Shown here piece after piece: positions 20,640-32,785 of a DNA stretch of 64,000 nucleotides (within the stretch, counting starts at the first letter, position 1; each line of letters opens with the position of its first letter). The position numbers and the translations under genes were made by a program. This DNA is from Malurus cyaneus samueli (Eukaryota > Chordata > Aves > Passeriformes > Maluridae). The stretch is from positions 254,697 through 318,696 of the forward strand of contig CM019219.1 of NCBI GenBank assembly GCA_009741485.1, given 5' to 3'. The notes below the pieces were generated by a model. That model did no database searches. It saw only the letters and a list, made by a program, of their open reading frames with translations, and was not told the origin of the DNA.

Positions 20640-21540
20640 TCCCCCCTAAAAAATCTGTTCAAAAAGGCTTGACCTCATCATCCAGCATGCTTTTATTGGC
20701 ACAAATCTAATGATGGGTTAATTAATCTCTCAAAGGTTAATTTTGGGGGTTATCAGGCAGCAAAATCCTCAGGCAAAGGATTTCTGCAGTCCTAGGATCC
20801 TTCCTACAGCTGAGAGTTATCAAGAAGATTTTAAATAAATTAATATCATAAAAATACTGAATTTAATTAAGAATGGGATGAGGAAATAAGTCTACAAGCA
20901 GATCTGCACTAAACTGGTGTCCAGGCTTTGGTTAGCAAAGAATAAGTTTCCTCCAAATCAGTAAAAATTTTAGTTAAATTGAAATAATGTTCTAAATAGA
21001 TTTACATAATGATTACCGAACAAAATCTGGGGAGTCAGAATTGTGGGAATTAATTTTTTCATTCCCCAATCCTTGTTTTTTGAAAATGCTGATAATCAAG
21101 AGCAAATATAAAAAAAAAAAAAAAGGGTAATAAGAGCAGTTCCTGTGCTGGAAAAGCTGAAATACCCGAAATATCTGATTAAAAATAAAGGGCTAAAAGT
21201 TATCTGAGGGTTTAATTCCTGTAAAATCACTCAAAACCTCTAATGTGACAAGTCACAATTAGGACTGGTCAAAATTTGGTCAAATGTGGTCAAAAATTTC
21301 AAAGATGAGAGTATCAAAACTGAGCTCAGATGTGATGGGAGAGTTTTCTGCCAGAACAGAGCAGGCAGAAGGATGGGATCAGGTTTAAAACACAGGGATG
21401 TTTTCATCTTTAATCCAATGTTTAATACGTGGATTATCAAACCAAAGAAATGTTTTTTCTTTATCTAACTCTGATTTTATCGTGTTGAGAGTTCACAGGT
21501 GCCTGTGTTGATATTTCTGCTGTTATCTTTAACCTCCAGC
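20640..21540. other. AT-rich unique noncoding sequence
   Basis: No recognisable gene. A 17-A run lies near 21108-21124. Several AATAAA-like words are present (for example near 20836), which might serve a long 3' UTR of the gene to the left, but this is not supported further. Confidence 0.5.
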
Positions 21541-21669
21541 CTGGGCTGGGGTGACACCAGGAATCCACTGGTTCCCTTCTGCTTTTCCTTCTGCTACCTG
21601 GGGTTTGTGTCCACATCTTTTCAACTTCCTTGCCTGGACAGCCACTGCCTTTTGGGTTCCAGCTGCTGC

Positions 21670-22310
21670 TAAATCATCAGTTGATCCCAGCTGGGCCTGT
21701 GGTGGAGTTTAATGGGATTTTTTGGGATCAGCTTCCACATGTCATCACACAGAACGAGAGATGAATGCCATGTACTCATCAGGGGATTCCTGAATTTTAC
21801 ACCTGGGCAAACCAGGAAAGCTTTCAGCTAATTCTGTCCCTGTGAGCTGCAGGGTAAGAGGGGCTGCAGCAGTGGCCTGTGGTACAAGTTTAATGGGATT
21901 GTTTTGGGACATCACTTCTCCATGTCCCTGTAAACTTGGGCAAGAGCAAATGAATGCATTTCATTCAGGGGATTCCTGAATTTTACACCTGGGCAAGACA
22001 GAGAAAAGTCTAGCTAATTCTGGCCGCCTGAGAGCATGTGGCGGAGCAGCTGGGTCGCAGTAAATGGGTTTTGGATCGCGAGCTGTGGGGTCGAAGGGCT
22101 GTCGTATTTACCATGGAAGAATTTTGATCACTTTCCCACTTCTTTGGAACTGGAAAGGGATTTCCTTGGGATTCTGAATTCCACACCTGCACGCAAGAAA
22201 ACTTCTGGCTTAGCGTGTCTGCCACCGGAAGAGCTGTACCGGGGAGCTGTGGAGGGACTGGTGTGCAGTTAATGGCGAGATTTTTTGGGACAGGCTTTCC
22301 CTAACTTCGT
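21670..22310. repeat. Degenerate tandem repeat, unit about 185 bp, about 3.5 copies
   Basis: 'TTCCTGAATTTTACACCTGGGCAA' in split form appears at about 21789 and 21976 and degraded near 22160. 'TTTAATGGGATT' with 'TTTGGGA' recurs near 21710, 21890, 22060 and 22265. The two right-hand units are much more diverged and look error-laden. Confidence 0.8.
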
Positions 22311-22589
22311 GATGCCTAGAAGGTCTTCTGCGGAACAGGCCTTGAGAGATGGCCCCAAATGGGGTTCCTTTCCTAGTTGCTGCTCTGGCTTTAGGGTCAG
22401 CCTTGGCTTTCTCCAGGGTAAGCACCGGCAGGAACTCAGAGCAGAGATTTTAATATTATAACACAAAAGCTCTGCCCCTTTAACGTGCCATCTGTGTGGC
22501 AAGGAGCCCCCCACGGGTGTAGCAAGCAAGATTCAGCCAGTGCAAGAGTTCCTGCCTCATTCCCAGTTACAGCTCCCTGTGCAATCCCA

Positions 22590-22780
22590 GCCTGGTTTGG
22601 GTTTGGGTTGGAGGGACCTTGAAGCTCATCCAGTTCCCCTTGGGACACCTTCCACGACCCTCAGGGGACCGCCCAACCCACCCAGACCAGGGTGCCCCAT
22701 CCCATCACAGTCCCTCATGCCCCATCCACGGTGCCCCACCCATCCAGCCCATCCACCCCAGGGTGGTCCCCCACCATCCA
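22590..22780 (+). mobile_element. CR1-type LINE fragment
   Basis: Starts 'tggtttgggtttgggttggagggacc' and continues 'gaagctcatccagttccccttgggacacc', the usual wording of these elements, then drifts into a CCATCCA-rich tail. Confidence 0.65.
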
Positions 22781-23159
22781 GCTACACCACATCAGAACTC
22801 GCGCCGGGACCCATGCCCAGAATCTAGGCGCCCACTGCCTGGACACGACGCCTTGTTCCATTAGTGGGAATGCCAGAAAGGCGCAGCTACCACATTGGGA
22901 TTCATGGAAGAACTCCGTATATCGCCATCCTGGGTGTTCTGGGATGCAGCTGCGCCAGCGGGGCGAATCCCCCTGATCCCTCAGCTCCCTACAAACACCT
23001 TCTGCTCCTTACAAACCCCTCATCACCCTACAGAGTGTTCCCAACATCCCCAAGTGAATTCTCTCTGCGGGCATGGATTCCTTGTTCCCTGTTTTCCAGC
23101 AGAGCAAGGAATGCTTCTCTCAATCAGCCAGGCTGGGAACAAATTGGAGTTTAATTGTC

Positions 23160-24120
23160 TGCTCCAGTGAAGGCCTTTAGCAGAGATATTTTTTTAAAAT
23201 AGATGTGTTTATTTTGTGTAATTTATTTTGGGATTTTCCAGGATCAAAAAGCTGGGACAAGCTGAGACACTGAATATTCCTGTAAAGCAGATTTGTGTCA
23301 AATCTGCAGTGGAACCACAGAATTATTTTTGTATGCCTTGTAGAGCTCTGAAATTTTGTTTTCTTGATTAAAAAAATACAAACTCTATTTCCTGCTGCTG
23401 TGGTTTGTGCACAGAATAACCAGGGAGATGCTTTATTTACATGTACATAGTGAAAGAGGCACCTGGCCTGGTTTTAATTCAGGTTAAAAGGATACTAGAT
23501 CTCATTTTAACCCGTATTTTGTACACTAGCTTTCCTCTAGCAAAAGCAGAAGCATTTAAACACATTTGCCTACACATGAATTGTCTGTTCTGTTATTCTG
23601 TGAATGATTTCTGAAGGCACCGAGGAATAAAGGTAAATAAAACCTCTGGTGAGGAAAGATATATCTAATTATCTGTGGCATGTCATGCATCTATTGTAGG
23701 GAGTTGGTTGTTTTATCTGCATTTATACTGCCCATTTGTTGTAATTGAAGTACAATTTGGCATTGGACAGCAAAAAAAAAAAATGGAAAATCAGAATATT
23801 GGCAAAAATGGGGTTTAAAATCAACCCAGATCTGACAACCACACGAAAGACTCTGTATGTTGACAATTATGTATTAATTATATTTAAATATACTTTTCTT
23901 GTGTTATTTGACAACATTATAAATATTATTGGAGTAGATTTAAACAAAAAACTCGTGCTGTTATGTCTGAATCTCGTCTGCTTAAAACTACAGCAGCTCT
24001 CCTGGGAAGCAAGAGGGGATCTGACTCTCTGTTGAGCAGATATGCCCAGTCCACAAGAATAAACTCAGGGCTTGCCCTTGTCAATATTATTCTTGACATT
24101 TTTTTATTTTTTTGTTTGTG
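23160..24120. other. AT-rich unique noncoding block
   Basis: Low-complexity-free AT-rich sequence with no gene. A 97-codon frame at 23745-24035 starts in AAAAAAA runs and shows no known domain. Candidate conserved noncoding element by composition only. Confidence 0.35.
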
Positions 24121-24174
24121 TTAAAAATTTTTTATGAAGTAATAATAACTGAGTGATGATATATGAGAGATGAT

Positions 24175-24262
24175 GTGCATGATGAATAATATAATAATAA
24201 TAATAATAATTAATAGATTAATAATAATAATAAGTTAATATATAATAATAATAATAATAATC
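24175..24262. repeat. AAT/ATA trinucleotide microsatellite
   Basis: Interrupted (AAT)n, with runs of TAATAATAATAAT broken by AATTAATAGATT. Confidence 0.95.
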
Positions 24263-24392
24263 TTGCTCTAAATATACAAATTCTCATCAGCTACCAACCC
24301 TGGGGGCGGGGGCTGTGCTCCACAGCACCAAACCCACTGAGGATCCTCAATCTCACCCTGGCAGAGCGTGAGGCGTTTCTTGTCACAGAACC

Positions 24393-24720
24393 CAAATGGT
24401 TTGGGTTGGAGTGACCCCAAAGCCCACCCAGTGCCACCCCTGCCATGGCAGGACACTCCCTGCCCAGGCTGTCTCCAGCCCAATTCAGCTCGCCTTGGGC
24501 ACTCAAAGATTCCAGGGCAGCCACAGCTTGCTCTGGGCACCTGGTCCAGGGCTGCCCACCATTCCAGGGAACAACTCCTGCTCCAAATGCCATCTGTCCG
24601 CCCTCTGGCACTGGGAGCCCATCCTCTGGCTTCCTGTCCCTCCCATCCCTTGTCCCTGTCCTCTCCAAGCTCTCTGGAGCCCGCTGGTGTTTGGCTTGAT
24701 ATCCGAAATTTGTGCTCCTG
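24393..24720 (+). mobile_element. CR1-type LINE fragment, longer copy
   Basis: Begins 'aatggtttgggttggagtgaccccaaagcccacccagtgcc' and runs through 'catggcaggacactccctgcccaggctg' to 'tctctggagcccgctgg'. It is about 330 bases, longer than most copies here. Confidence 0.75.
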
Positions 24721-25294
24721 ACCACCGATTGTCCCTCTGTCCGATGGATTGGGATCACCCTGCACCCCACAGATCATCCCCCACAACCACACCTGATCGG
24801 TGCTGGTTGTCCGCTGGGGAAATGGGGGATGTCATTGTAGGACCATGGCACCGTTCCTGCCCCAATCCCAAACTCTCCACGCAGTGTTTGCCCACGGTTA
24901 CACACAAATGGCAGCTTTACATATTTAACAGGAGCACGGGCTGCTTCGGATCTGAAGGATGCATCCCGGGGGACAGCGCCGCCATTGATATTATTTATTT
25001 GGATTAAATTAATGTAAAATATAAATAAAAATGGTAAGTCGAATTCCGGGGAGAACTACAGTGGCAGTTTATGAAAGAAAATCCCGTGTAACCTCGGAAG
25101 TCTCAGCTGCGAGTTGTCTATCCGTGGTGGGCTCGTTATGTCTCCCGTAATTAAAATGAATCGCTGCTCCAGAACCCCATTGCAGCACACGGACGTTATG
25201 GGCTGAGAGACCCTGGGCCAGTGCCAGGTCACGGGCTATGGGACAGATTTAGCAGTCCCGCCCTGAGAAAGATGGAGGTAATCCAGGCAGGACT

Positions 25295-25960
25295 ACTGGG
25301 TTACTGAGAATGTGGGGTTCATGGCAGACGGATTACTGGATGTGAGTCCAGTGAATGTGGAGCTGGTCACTGGAGAAAGGGTGACTTGGATTTACTGGGA
25401 ATGTGGGGTTGGTGGTGACTTGGGGTTCATGGGAATGTGGGGTTTGGTGGGACCGGGTTATGGGACTGGGGTTGGTATTGTGGGCGTTCATTGGGAATGG
25501 GGGTGGTGATGTGGGCATGGCCGAATGGGGGGGTGTGGGTCATCGACATGTGGGTTGGGAGCTGGGATTACTGGGAATCGGGCTTGGTGGGAGACTGGGA
25601 TTTACTGGGAATGTGGGGTTTGGTGGGAGACTGGGATTACTGGGAATTGTGGTTGGTGGGAACTGGGGATTTACTGGGAACGTGGGGTTTGGTGGGAATA
25701 TGGGGTTCACTGGGAATGTGGGATTAACTGGGAATATGGGGTTTGGTGGGTGGGGTATGAATGCAGCTTTGGTGGAATTGTGGGATCAGCTGGTGAAGCA
25801 GAGAATTACTGGGAATACAGGATTTGGTGGGAATGAGGGATTTGGTGGGGAATCAGATTCACTGAGAACACAGGATTCGCTGGGAACTGGCTTTGGTGGG
25901 GATCTGCGATTCACTGGGAATGAGGGATTCATTGGGAATCCAGCCTTTGGTGGGGAATCC
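25295..25960 (+). repeat. G-rich minisatellite TTACTGGGAATGTGGGGTT, unit about 20-36 bp
   Basis: Words GGGTTTGGTGGGA, TTTACTGGGAATG and GTGGGGTT recur in changing order. The many GGG/GGGG runs on the + strand give quadruplex potential across about 600 bases. Open frames across it are Gly/Trp-rich artefacts. Confidence 0.85.
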
Positions 25961-26039
25961 TCCTTTCCCTGCCTCCCAAGGGTGAGCAGGGAGCGTGCTG
26001 TAAGGCCAGGGTACATCCCCAGGAAATGGGGTCTGGGGA

Positions 26040-26330
26040 AGGGATGGATGGGATCACTGGGGTTGGAAAAGCCCTCCAGGATCACCGAGTGCATCCTGTG
26101 CCCCATCCCCACCGTGTCCAGAGCTCTCAGTGCCACCTCCAGGAATTCCTGGGGCACCTCCAGGGATGGGGACCCCAAACCTCCCTGGATTCAGGACCCA
26201 GAGCTGGGCTGAGCCCTGCAGGTCCCTGTGGTGGCACAGGGGACAATCCCTGCCCTGCTCCACCCAATCTCCAGAACCCCCAGCTCAAATATCCAAGGAG
26301 CCCTGGCCGTACCCAGCAATGGCTAAATGT
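26040..26330 (+). mobile_element. CR1-type LINE fragment (second subtype)
   Basis: 'ggttggaaaagccctccaggatcaccgagtgcatcctgtgccccatccccaccgtgtccagagctctcagtgccacctccaggaattcc' matches the copy at 51275-51480 and reads like a distinct CR1 3' subtype. Confidence 0.75.
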
Positions 26331-26984
26331 CACCTGTGAAATTGGATTTCCTAGGAAAATGTGCTCCGCACAATCTAATGCAACTTATTTCGAGCAAGCT
26401 GCTTTATCAGGCTGCCCCGGAATGAGGGAATGTAGATTTGATAAGATTAGAGAATGGCGGGGATCAGGAGAAATGAGAACTGTAGACTTTGCATTCCCAT
26501 TTTCACCCAGCTGAAGGACAAACATGTCATTTATTTTGTGTTTGGTTGTGATTTTCACAGCCAAAAAATGGTAATGTCCCCACAGCAGTGGCCTGTGACC
26601 GTGCATCCTGCTCCAGCTGTGACTAAAACTTCCCCAACGACATTCCCGTAAGAAAAGAGGGGATGGAAGCGAAACTCTGGGATTTAGAGAAAATAAAACA
26701 ATTCTAACAATAAAAGTATCAAGCCTAAGAGTTGCACCGTGCCTGGCAGAAACATTTTGTAATAAGCAGCAGGAGCACTCAAATTTCAGTGTAACACTTG
26801 AAAGGAAACGTCTCTGATCTCTGAGTTTCTTTAGAGAGGGGAATTTTTAATGTCTAATCAGCCTCAAATCCTCCTGTAATTGCACAGTCAGAGGCCTGTG
26901 AAGTTTGGGGGAGGCTGCAGACGGAGCACAGATCTCCAGAAGCAGGAAGGGTTCCCAGTCAGTGCTGGGAGATCAGCCCTGAGG

Positions 26985-28140
26985 GCAACATCCCATATCC
27001 CACATCCATCGCACATCATGACCCATATCCCGGACATCCAGCACTCTACCCATATCACTCTCCACATCATACCCATGCATACCCTAATCCCATACCCTAT
27101 CCATATCCATACCTATATCCCATATCCCAATCTCCACATTCCCAACATCCCAATCCCATACCCATATCCACATCCCATATCCCATATCCCTTATCTCCAT
27201 ATACCCATACCACATCCCATATCCCATATCCCATAATGGCATCTCTGCGCGCAGCTGCAGGGTCACCAGTGCTGGAATCAGGCCCTGAGGGCACATTCCC
27301 ATAGGTCCCACATCCGGCCATAATCCCATAATCCCCATATCCCAAGTCCCATATCCCATAATCCTCATAGTCCACATTACTCCATACTAACGCATATGCC
27401 CATAATCCCATATCCATATCCCCATCCCATATCCCATACCCATATAGGGCATCTCTGCCTGGCTGGGGTGTCACCAGTGCTGGGAGATCAGCCTGAGGCA
27501 CACTATACCCATTACCCCATATCCCATATCCCATATCCATATCCATATCCCATATCCCATATCCCATATCCCATATCCCATATCCCATATCCCATATCCC
27601 CCATCCCATATCCCATATCCATAGATAGTCTGCCTGGCTGGGGTGGGTCACCAGTGCTGGGAGATCAGCCTGAGGCACATCCCATATCCCATACCCATAT
27701 CCCATATCCCTTATCCCATATCCCATATCCCGTATCCCATATCCCATATCCCATATGGGCATCTCTGCCTGGCTGGGGTGTCACCAGTGCGGGAGATCAG
27801 CCTGAGGCACATCCCATATCCCATATCCCACATCCCATATCCCATATCCCATATCCCGTATCCCATATCCCATATCCATATCCCATAATCCCACATCCCA
27901 TCATCCCATATACAATCCCATAATCCCACATCCATACCCATATCCATATCCCATATCCCGTATCCCATAATCACCATATCCATATCCATATCCCATCATC
28001 CCATATCCCATATCCCATATCCCATATTCCCTATGCCCATATTCCATATCCCATATCCCATATCCCACATCCATACCATATCCCATATCCCATATCCCAT
28101 ATCCCATACCCATATCCCATATCCATATCCCATATGGGCA
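26985..28140. repeat. Heptamer satellite (CCCATAT)n with a regular insert
   Basis: Long runs of CCCATAT and variants (CCATAC, CCACAT, CCATAAT) are broken about every 130-210 bases by a 50-60-base insert reading 'ggcatctctgcctggctggg', 'gtgtcaccagtgctgggaga' and 'tcagcctgaggcac'. Inserts lie near 27237, 27448, 27630, 27757 and 28137. This is a higher-order arrangement. Confidence 0.9.
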
Positions 28141-28329
28141 TCTCTGCCCGGCTGGGGTGGGTCGGGTTTGTGCCCACCTTATGGTGAGGGATTTGGGCTC
28201 TCACTGCTCCTCTCAGGATGAGGGGATGCTCTGGGACCAACCTTTGGATTTGGGACCTGATTTCCTTGGGGGGATCCTCCCGAGCCCTTGGTGCCCACTG
28301 AGGGCCAAACCTGCACACCACACCTGGGA

Positions 28330-28612
28330 TAATCCTGGAATGGTTTGGGTTGGGAGGGACCCTAAAGCTGCACCTTCCACTCATCCAGGATGCTCCATTC
28401 CCTGTCCTTGGACACTTCCAGGGATGGGACAGCCAAGTTTGGGTGGTGAAAATCCCTCGTTGGAGTGAGGGGTGGGGAATTGGGGCAGCCAAGTTTGGGT
28501 GGTGAAAATCCCTCCTGGAATGAGGGGTTGGGAATTGGGGCAGCCAAGTTTGGGGTGGTGAAAATCCCTCTTTGGATTGAGGGGTGGGGAATTGGGGCAG
28601 CCAGAAATGGGC
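28330..28612 (+). mobile_element. CR1-type fragment ending in a 62-bp tandem triplication
   Basis: 28330-28440 is CR1-like ('tggtttgggttgggagggaccctaaagc'). From about 28425 a unit containing CAGCCAAGTTTGGGTGGTGA and ATTGGGGCAG repeats three times to 28612. Confidence 0.75.
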
Positions 28613-28904
28613 AATTTGGATCCAGCTCAGCTGGGTGAGAGGCTCGTTTGGAAAGGAGCAGAAAAATAAATTCATACAGCAGCAATTGCTCAGGGCACTG
28701 CCACAAAAACAACACCAAGGCAGGAAGGAATCGATATTTCCATGGGTTTATGCTGAAAACAGAAGCATAAACGGTGGTTTTACCATCACTACATCTTCAG
28801 TAATTCAGGTGCAGCGATGTCTGAGCCTGAAGGGAAAGCCAGACAGCAGAACTTCTGTGGAATTTATGGCCTTCAGCTGAAGGAGGGCAGGGATGGATGG
28901 GATT

Positions 28905-29090
28905 TTGGGCAGGAATTGTTCCCTGTAGGGTGGGCAGCCCTGGCACAGGGTGCCCAGAGAAGCTGTGGCTGCCCCTGGATCCCTTTGAGTGCCCAAGGCC
29001 AGGCTGGACATTGGGGCTGGGAGCAGCCTGGGACAGTGGGAGGTGTCCCTGCCATGGCAGGGGTGGGATTTAAGGTCATTTCCCACCCAA
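28905..29090 (-). mobile_element. CR1-type LINE fragment, reverse orientation
   Basis: 'ccctgtagggtgggcagccctggcacagggtgcccagagaagctgtggctgcccc' is the near-perfect reverse complement of 46550-46720, so these two copies belong to the same young-looking subfamily. Confidence 0.85.
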
Positions 29091-29239
29091 AGCATTCCGG
29101 GATTGTGGGAATTCCATCCTAAAACAAGGATCCGTGTGGAGCTGCCCTCACGATGCCATTGGGACTGACCCAAGCCTGGCTTCCTCCTGGACTAACACAG
29201 GTAAAGCTGCAGGTTGGCTCTGCAGGTTTGAAGAGCAGA

Positions 29240-29600
29240 TGCCTCAACAGCAGGATGAATAAATAATGAAGAAAAGTGAGATTTTAAATTGCACTTCCTC
29301 CTTTGAAAGGCCTCGTCCCCCGATTCATCGTTATAAATGTGTTACAAACTTCGGGTCATTTACAAAATAATAGAACGCTTTAAGATTACCCTTAGCTTTA
29401 TGTAAATGTAATTTTAATATTCTATCTTCATTAATTATCTAATCTTGGGAGCAAATAAACTCCTGACACGATTCTGTAGCTATTTTGCCAGCAGGATTTC
29501 CTTTGAAGTCGGCGGCAGTTGTAAGAGGAAGTGGATGACAGGACTGAGCCTCACCGGCGCTTTCAGAAGAAAAGAAACTTGAACAGCAGCTGAAAACCCA
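29240..29600. other. Candidate conserved noncoding element
   Basis: Unique, repeat-free AT-rich block with homeodomain-like words (TAATTATC, CATTAATTATC). It contains no gene. Conservation cannot be tested here. Confidence 0.3.
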
Positions 29601-29919
29601 GACTTCCTATGGGCACAGAGCTGTTCCTGCACTGCCACACGTTCATTAGTGCCAGGAAAGTGGTGTTTTATTCCCGCTGCTCTCTCTGCAGAAGCGTGGC
29701 AGGGCTTTGCTCCCTCCCAGCTCCTCCCAGCCCCGCTCTGCTCTGGGGCACAGCCCGGCCCTGGCTGCAGATCCAGCGGGGCTCAGGGGGCTGCAGGTGC
29801 ATGTGGAGGAGCTCCATGGCTCTGGTTCCTCTCTAAAGCACCTTTAGACCTCACAGTTTGGGCAGAGGGGTCTGGGTGGGCTCCGTGGAGCAGCGTGGGC
29901 AGGGGGAGCATCACCAAAA

Positions 29920-30060
29920 GCATCACAGAATCCCAGACTGGTTTGGGTGGGAAGGGACCCCAAATGCCATCCAGTGCCACCCCAGCCATGGCAGGGACAT
30001 CTCCCACTGTCCCAGGCTGCTCCAGATCCTGCCCATCCAGGCACTGATGCCCGATGACAG
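29920..30060 (+). mobile_element. CR1-type LINE fragment
   Basis: 'cacagaatcccagactggtttgggtgggaagggaccccaaatgcc' then 'ccatggcagggacatctcccactgtcccaggctgctcc'. Confidence 0.8.
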
Positions 30061-30419
30061 CCCGGATCCCGGGATGCCAGTGCAGGCTCCTTCCTGTGTC
30101 TCTGTTCCTGTCCCGTCCCTGTGGTCACGCAGCCACTCCAGCCCGGATCTTTTGCAGCTCATTCTGAAATTCACCCAGCTCACTCATATTCAAAGGAATT
30201 CATTAATAACTTATATTTCATTTCTTCAGAGCAGAAAGAGCCCTACCAGTCCATGGGATAGGAGTGAGGATCCCCCCGGAGCCGAGGTGGTGATGGTGCT
30301 GCTCCCCTCGGAGCTCCTCAGCTGAGCCCACACAATTCCAAACGGGAGCTCCGCATTCCACACCCCCGGGGCTGCTCACTCCATCCCTGCTCTGTGCTAT
30401 GGCTGTCATTAATAATCCC

Positions 30420-30720
30420 ATCCGTGTCTTTCCATTATTTTAGCAATTACTTCTCCTAAAAAGACCACTGAGTCTGATTACAAATATAGCTTTGTTTTGA
30501 TTGTCTGTTTTCCCGGTGAATAGCAGATGCCTGAACTCCTGGACTTTGTTTAACAATATAAATAATGTTCGCTGTGCCTTCCCAGGACCCGGCGCTGACC
30601 CCCGGAGTATGAACTTAACAACACAACACTCCAATAAACTCAACTGCAAACTGCTCAAAGTTCGCCAATTCAACCTTATTTGCATACAAAAAACGCATCA
30701 GAAGAACATTAAGGGCCAAA
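30420..30720. other. Candidate conserved noncoding element
   Basis: AT-rich unique block between repeat fragments, with AATTACTTC, TTTGCATAC and similar factor-site-like words. No coding potential recognised. Confidence 0.3.
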
Positions 30721-31084
30721 TTGTGTTCTTTCGGAGCTCTGCAGGCACCGCTCGGCTGCTGCTGCTGTCCCTGCGGCCGGAGGAGCGGGCAGGACCCTCA
30801 GCCCAGCACATCACCCACCGTGCCCGGGGCTGGCAGGGCTGGGCAGAGGCTCCCCGGGGCTCTCTGCACCCCAAAATACCCCTGGCACATCTCTGTGCGC
30901 CACAGAGACATTCCCTCGCTCCGTTCCTCCATCCCCAGTGCCCATTTCGCCGCTCCTGCCCGGGAAGATGTGCGAGCGCAGGAAGAAAAGAACCTTCGAG
31001 AAGGGATGAGCCAGGAGTGACCACCCGGGGGGTGACTCCATCCCGCACCACGAGGCACCCCGGGGCCCCTGTTCTACCGGCCGG

Positions 31085-31325
31085 AGAAGGCGCGGGGCGG
31101 CTCCCGGATGGATGGGAGCTCATTCCCGGATGGATGGGAGTTCATTCCCGGCCCGATGGGCGCTCATTCCCGGGCTGATCCTCGGGCCTGATGGGCGCTC
31201 ATTCCCGGGTGGATGGGAGCTCATTCCCGGATGGATGGGAGCTCATTCCTGGGTGGATGGGAGCTCATTCCCGGCCCGATGGGCGTTCATTCCCGTCTGA
31301 TCCCGGGGCAGATGGGCTCTCATTC
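31085..31325 (+). repeat. Minisatellite GATGGGAGCTCATTCCCGGA, unit about 22-29 bp
   Basis: About nine units with GATGGG(A/C)GCTCATTCCCGG. It passes into the next array, which keeps the CATTCCCGG word. Confidence 0.9.
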
Positions 31326-31895
31326 CGAGCTCATTCCCGATCTGATCCTCGATCCGATGGGCACTCATCCCCGGTCTCATTCCCAGTCTCATTCCCGTGT
31401 TCATCCCCGGGCTCATTCCGGTCTCATTCCCGGTCTCATATCTGGTCTCATTCCCGGTTTTATCCCGGCTCATCCCGGTTCTCTCATTCCTGGTCTCATT
31501 CCCGGTTTTATCCCGGTCTCATCCCTGTCTCATTCCCGGGCTCATTCCGGGTTATCCCCATCCCGGTTTATCCAGGTCTCATCCCGGTCTCATTCCGTTT
31601 ATCCCGGTTTTATCCAGTGTCTCATTCCCGGTCTCCCATTCCGGTTTTATCCGGTTCTTCATTCCCGTTTCATCCCGGTTTCATTCCCTCTTCCATCCCG
31701 TCTCATTCGTCCCGTCCGTTCCCCCCCCCGTCTCATTCCCGGTTTTATCCCGGTCTCATTCCCTGTCTCATTCCGGTTTTATCCCGGTTTTATCCCGGTC
31801 TCATTCCCTGTCTCATTCTCGGTTTTATCCGTCTCATTCCCGGTTTTATCCCGGTTTTATCCCGGTTTTATCCCGGTCTCATCCCTGTCTCCGCC
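31326..31895 (+). repeat. Minisatellite TCTCATTCCCGGTTTTATCC, unit about 12-24 bp
   Basis: Mixed units TCTCATTCCCGG and TTTTATCCCGG. Many units have lost one base, so three overlapping frames each look open. Confidence 0.9.
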
Positions 31896-32215
31896 CGTAA
31901 CTCGTCGCTGCCGCCACAGGAAGGAGCTCCAGCACCGCTCGTGGAGCACCGCGTGTCTCTCCGGTTCCTGCGCTCCCCGGTGCCCCGACAGCTCCAAGCG
32001 CTGTGATTTCCCCTCCCGAGCAGTTCCTCTGCACATCCCGAACGCTCCCGCGGCTCCTGAGGGCTCCGGGCTCCATCCCCCGCTCCCCCAGCCGGGAACG
32101 GACGCTCCTGCCAGGACCCAGGACCCCGCTCCTGCCAGGACCTGGCGCTGCCCGAGCTGCCTGCGAGTGTCTCAGTGTCTCCCTTCCAGGATTCTGAGCC
32201 AGTCCTAAGCAGACA
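31896..32215. other. GC-rich unique island
   Basis: A short CpG-bearing unique stretch beginning at CCGCCACAG. It is open in more than one frame but shows no recognised product, so no gene is called. Confidence 0.4.
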
Positions 32216-32675
32216 GAGAGTTGTTTTATCTGCGGGGAGAGCTCCCAGCGCAACCTTTGCTGTGGAATCGGCACAAGGAAGCGCTCCGATATGGATCAGC
32301 CCTTCGGAAAAGCAGCGAGCGCTCTGACACGGCTCCATCCGCGCCTGGGTGGTGCCATGTGGGTTAATCCTCAGTGGACAGCGCCAGCTGGGAGAATTCC
32401 CTTCATCCACGGAAAAAGAGCAGAGAACCCGCTGGAGCCGGGCTGGAATCTGCTCCACAGTGGGAACATCCCCTGTGGGAACATCCCCTGTGGGAACATC
32501 CACAGCAAACACATCCACGGACCCACCCCGAGCGGGGCAGGCGCCCCAAAACCCAACCAACCCCATCCCAGCACCAGCCTGGGCACAGGGACCTGCTCAG
32601 GAGTGGAAGGGATAAATTCCCAATTTGTGGATTCTCCAAGGGATCCTCCTGTTCTTCCCCTCCCTGTTGCTCACA

Positions 32676-32785
32676 GTTTCATGGAATCCCAGAATCCCAG
32701 ACTGATTTGGGTTGGAAGGCACCTTAAATCCCACCCAGTGCCACCCCTGCCATGGCAGGGACACCTCCCACTGTCCCTTTCTTTG
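32676..32785 (+). mobile_element. CR1-type LINE fragment
   Basis: 'catggaatcccagaatcccagactgatttgggttggaaggcaccttaaatcccacccagtgcc' to 'ctcccactgtccc'. Confidence 0.8.

Noticed and set aside
23745..24035. 97-codon frame with a hydrophobic middle
   Set aside because: Starts in A-runs in AT-rich DNA, no homolog recognised, no promoter or splice context.
27097..27923. Tyr/Ile/Pro- or Gly/Met/Asp-rich frames of up to 221 codons
   Set aside because: They are translations of the CCCATAT heptamer array. A 7-base unit reads through all frames.
31191..32208. 331-codon + strand frame
   Set aside because: It arises from the TCTCATTCCCGG satellite; the GC-rich tail after 31900 has no recognised product.
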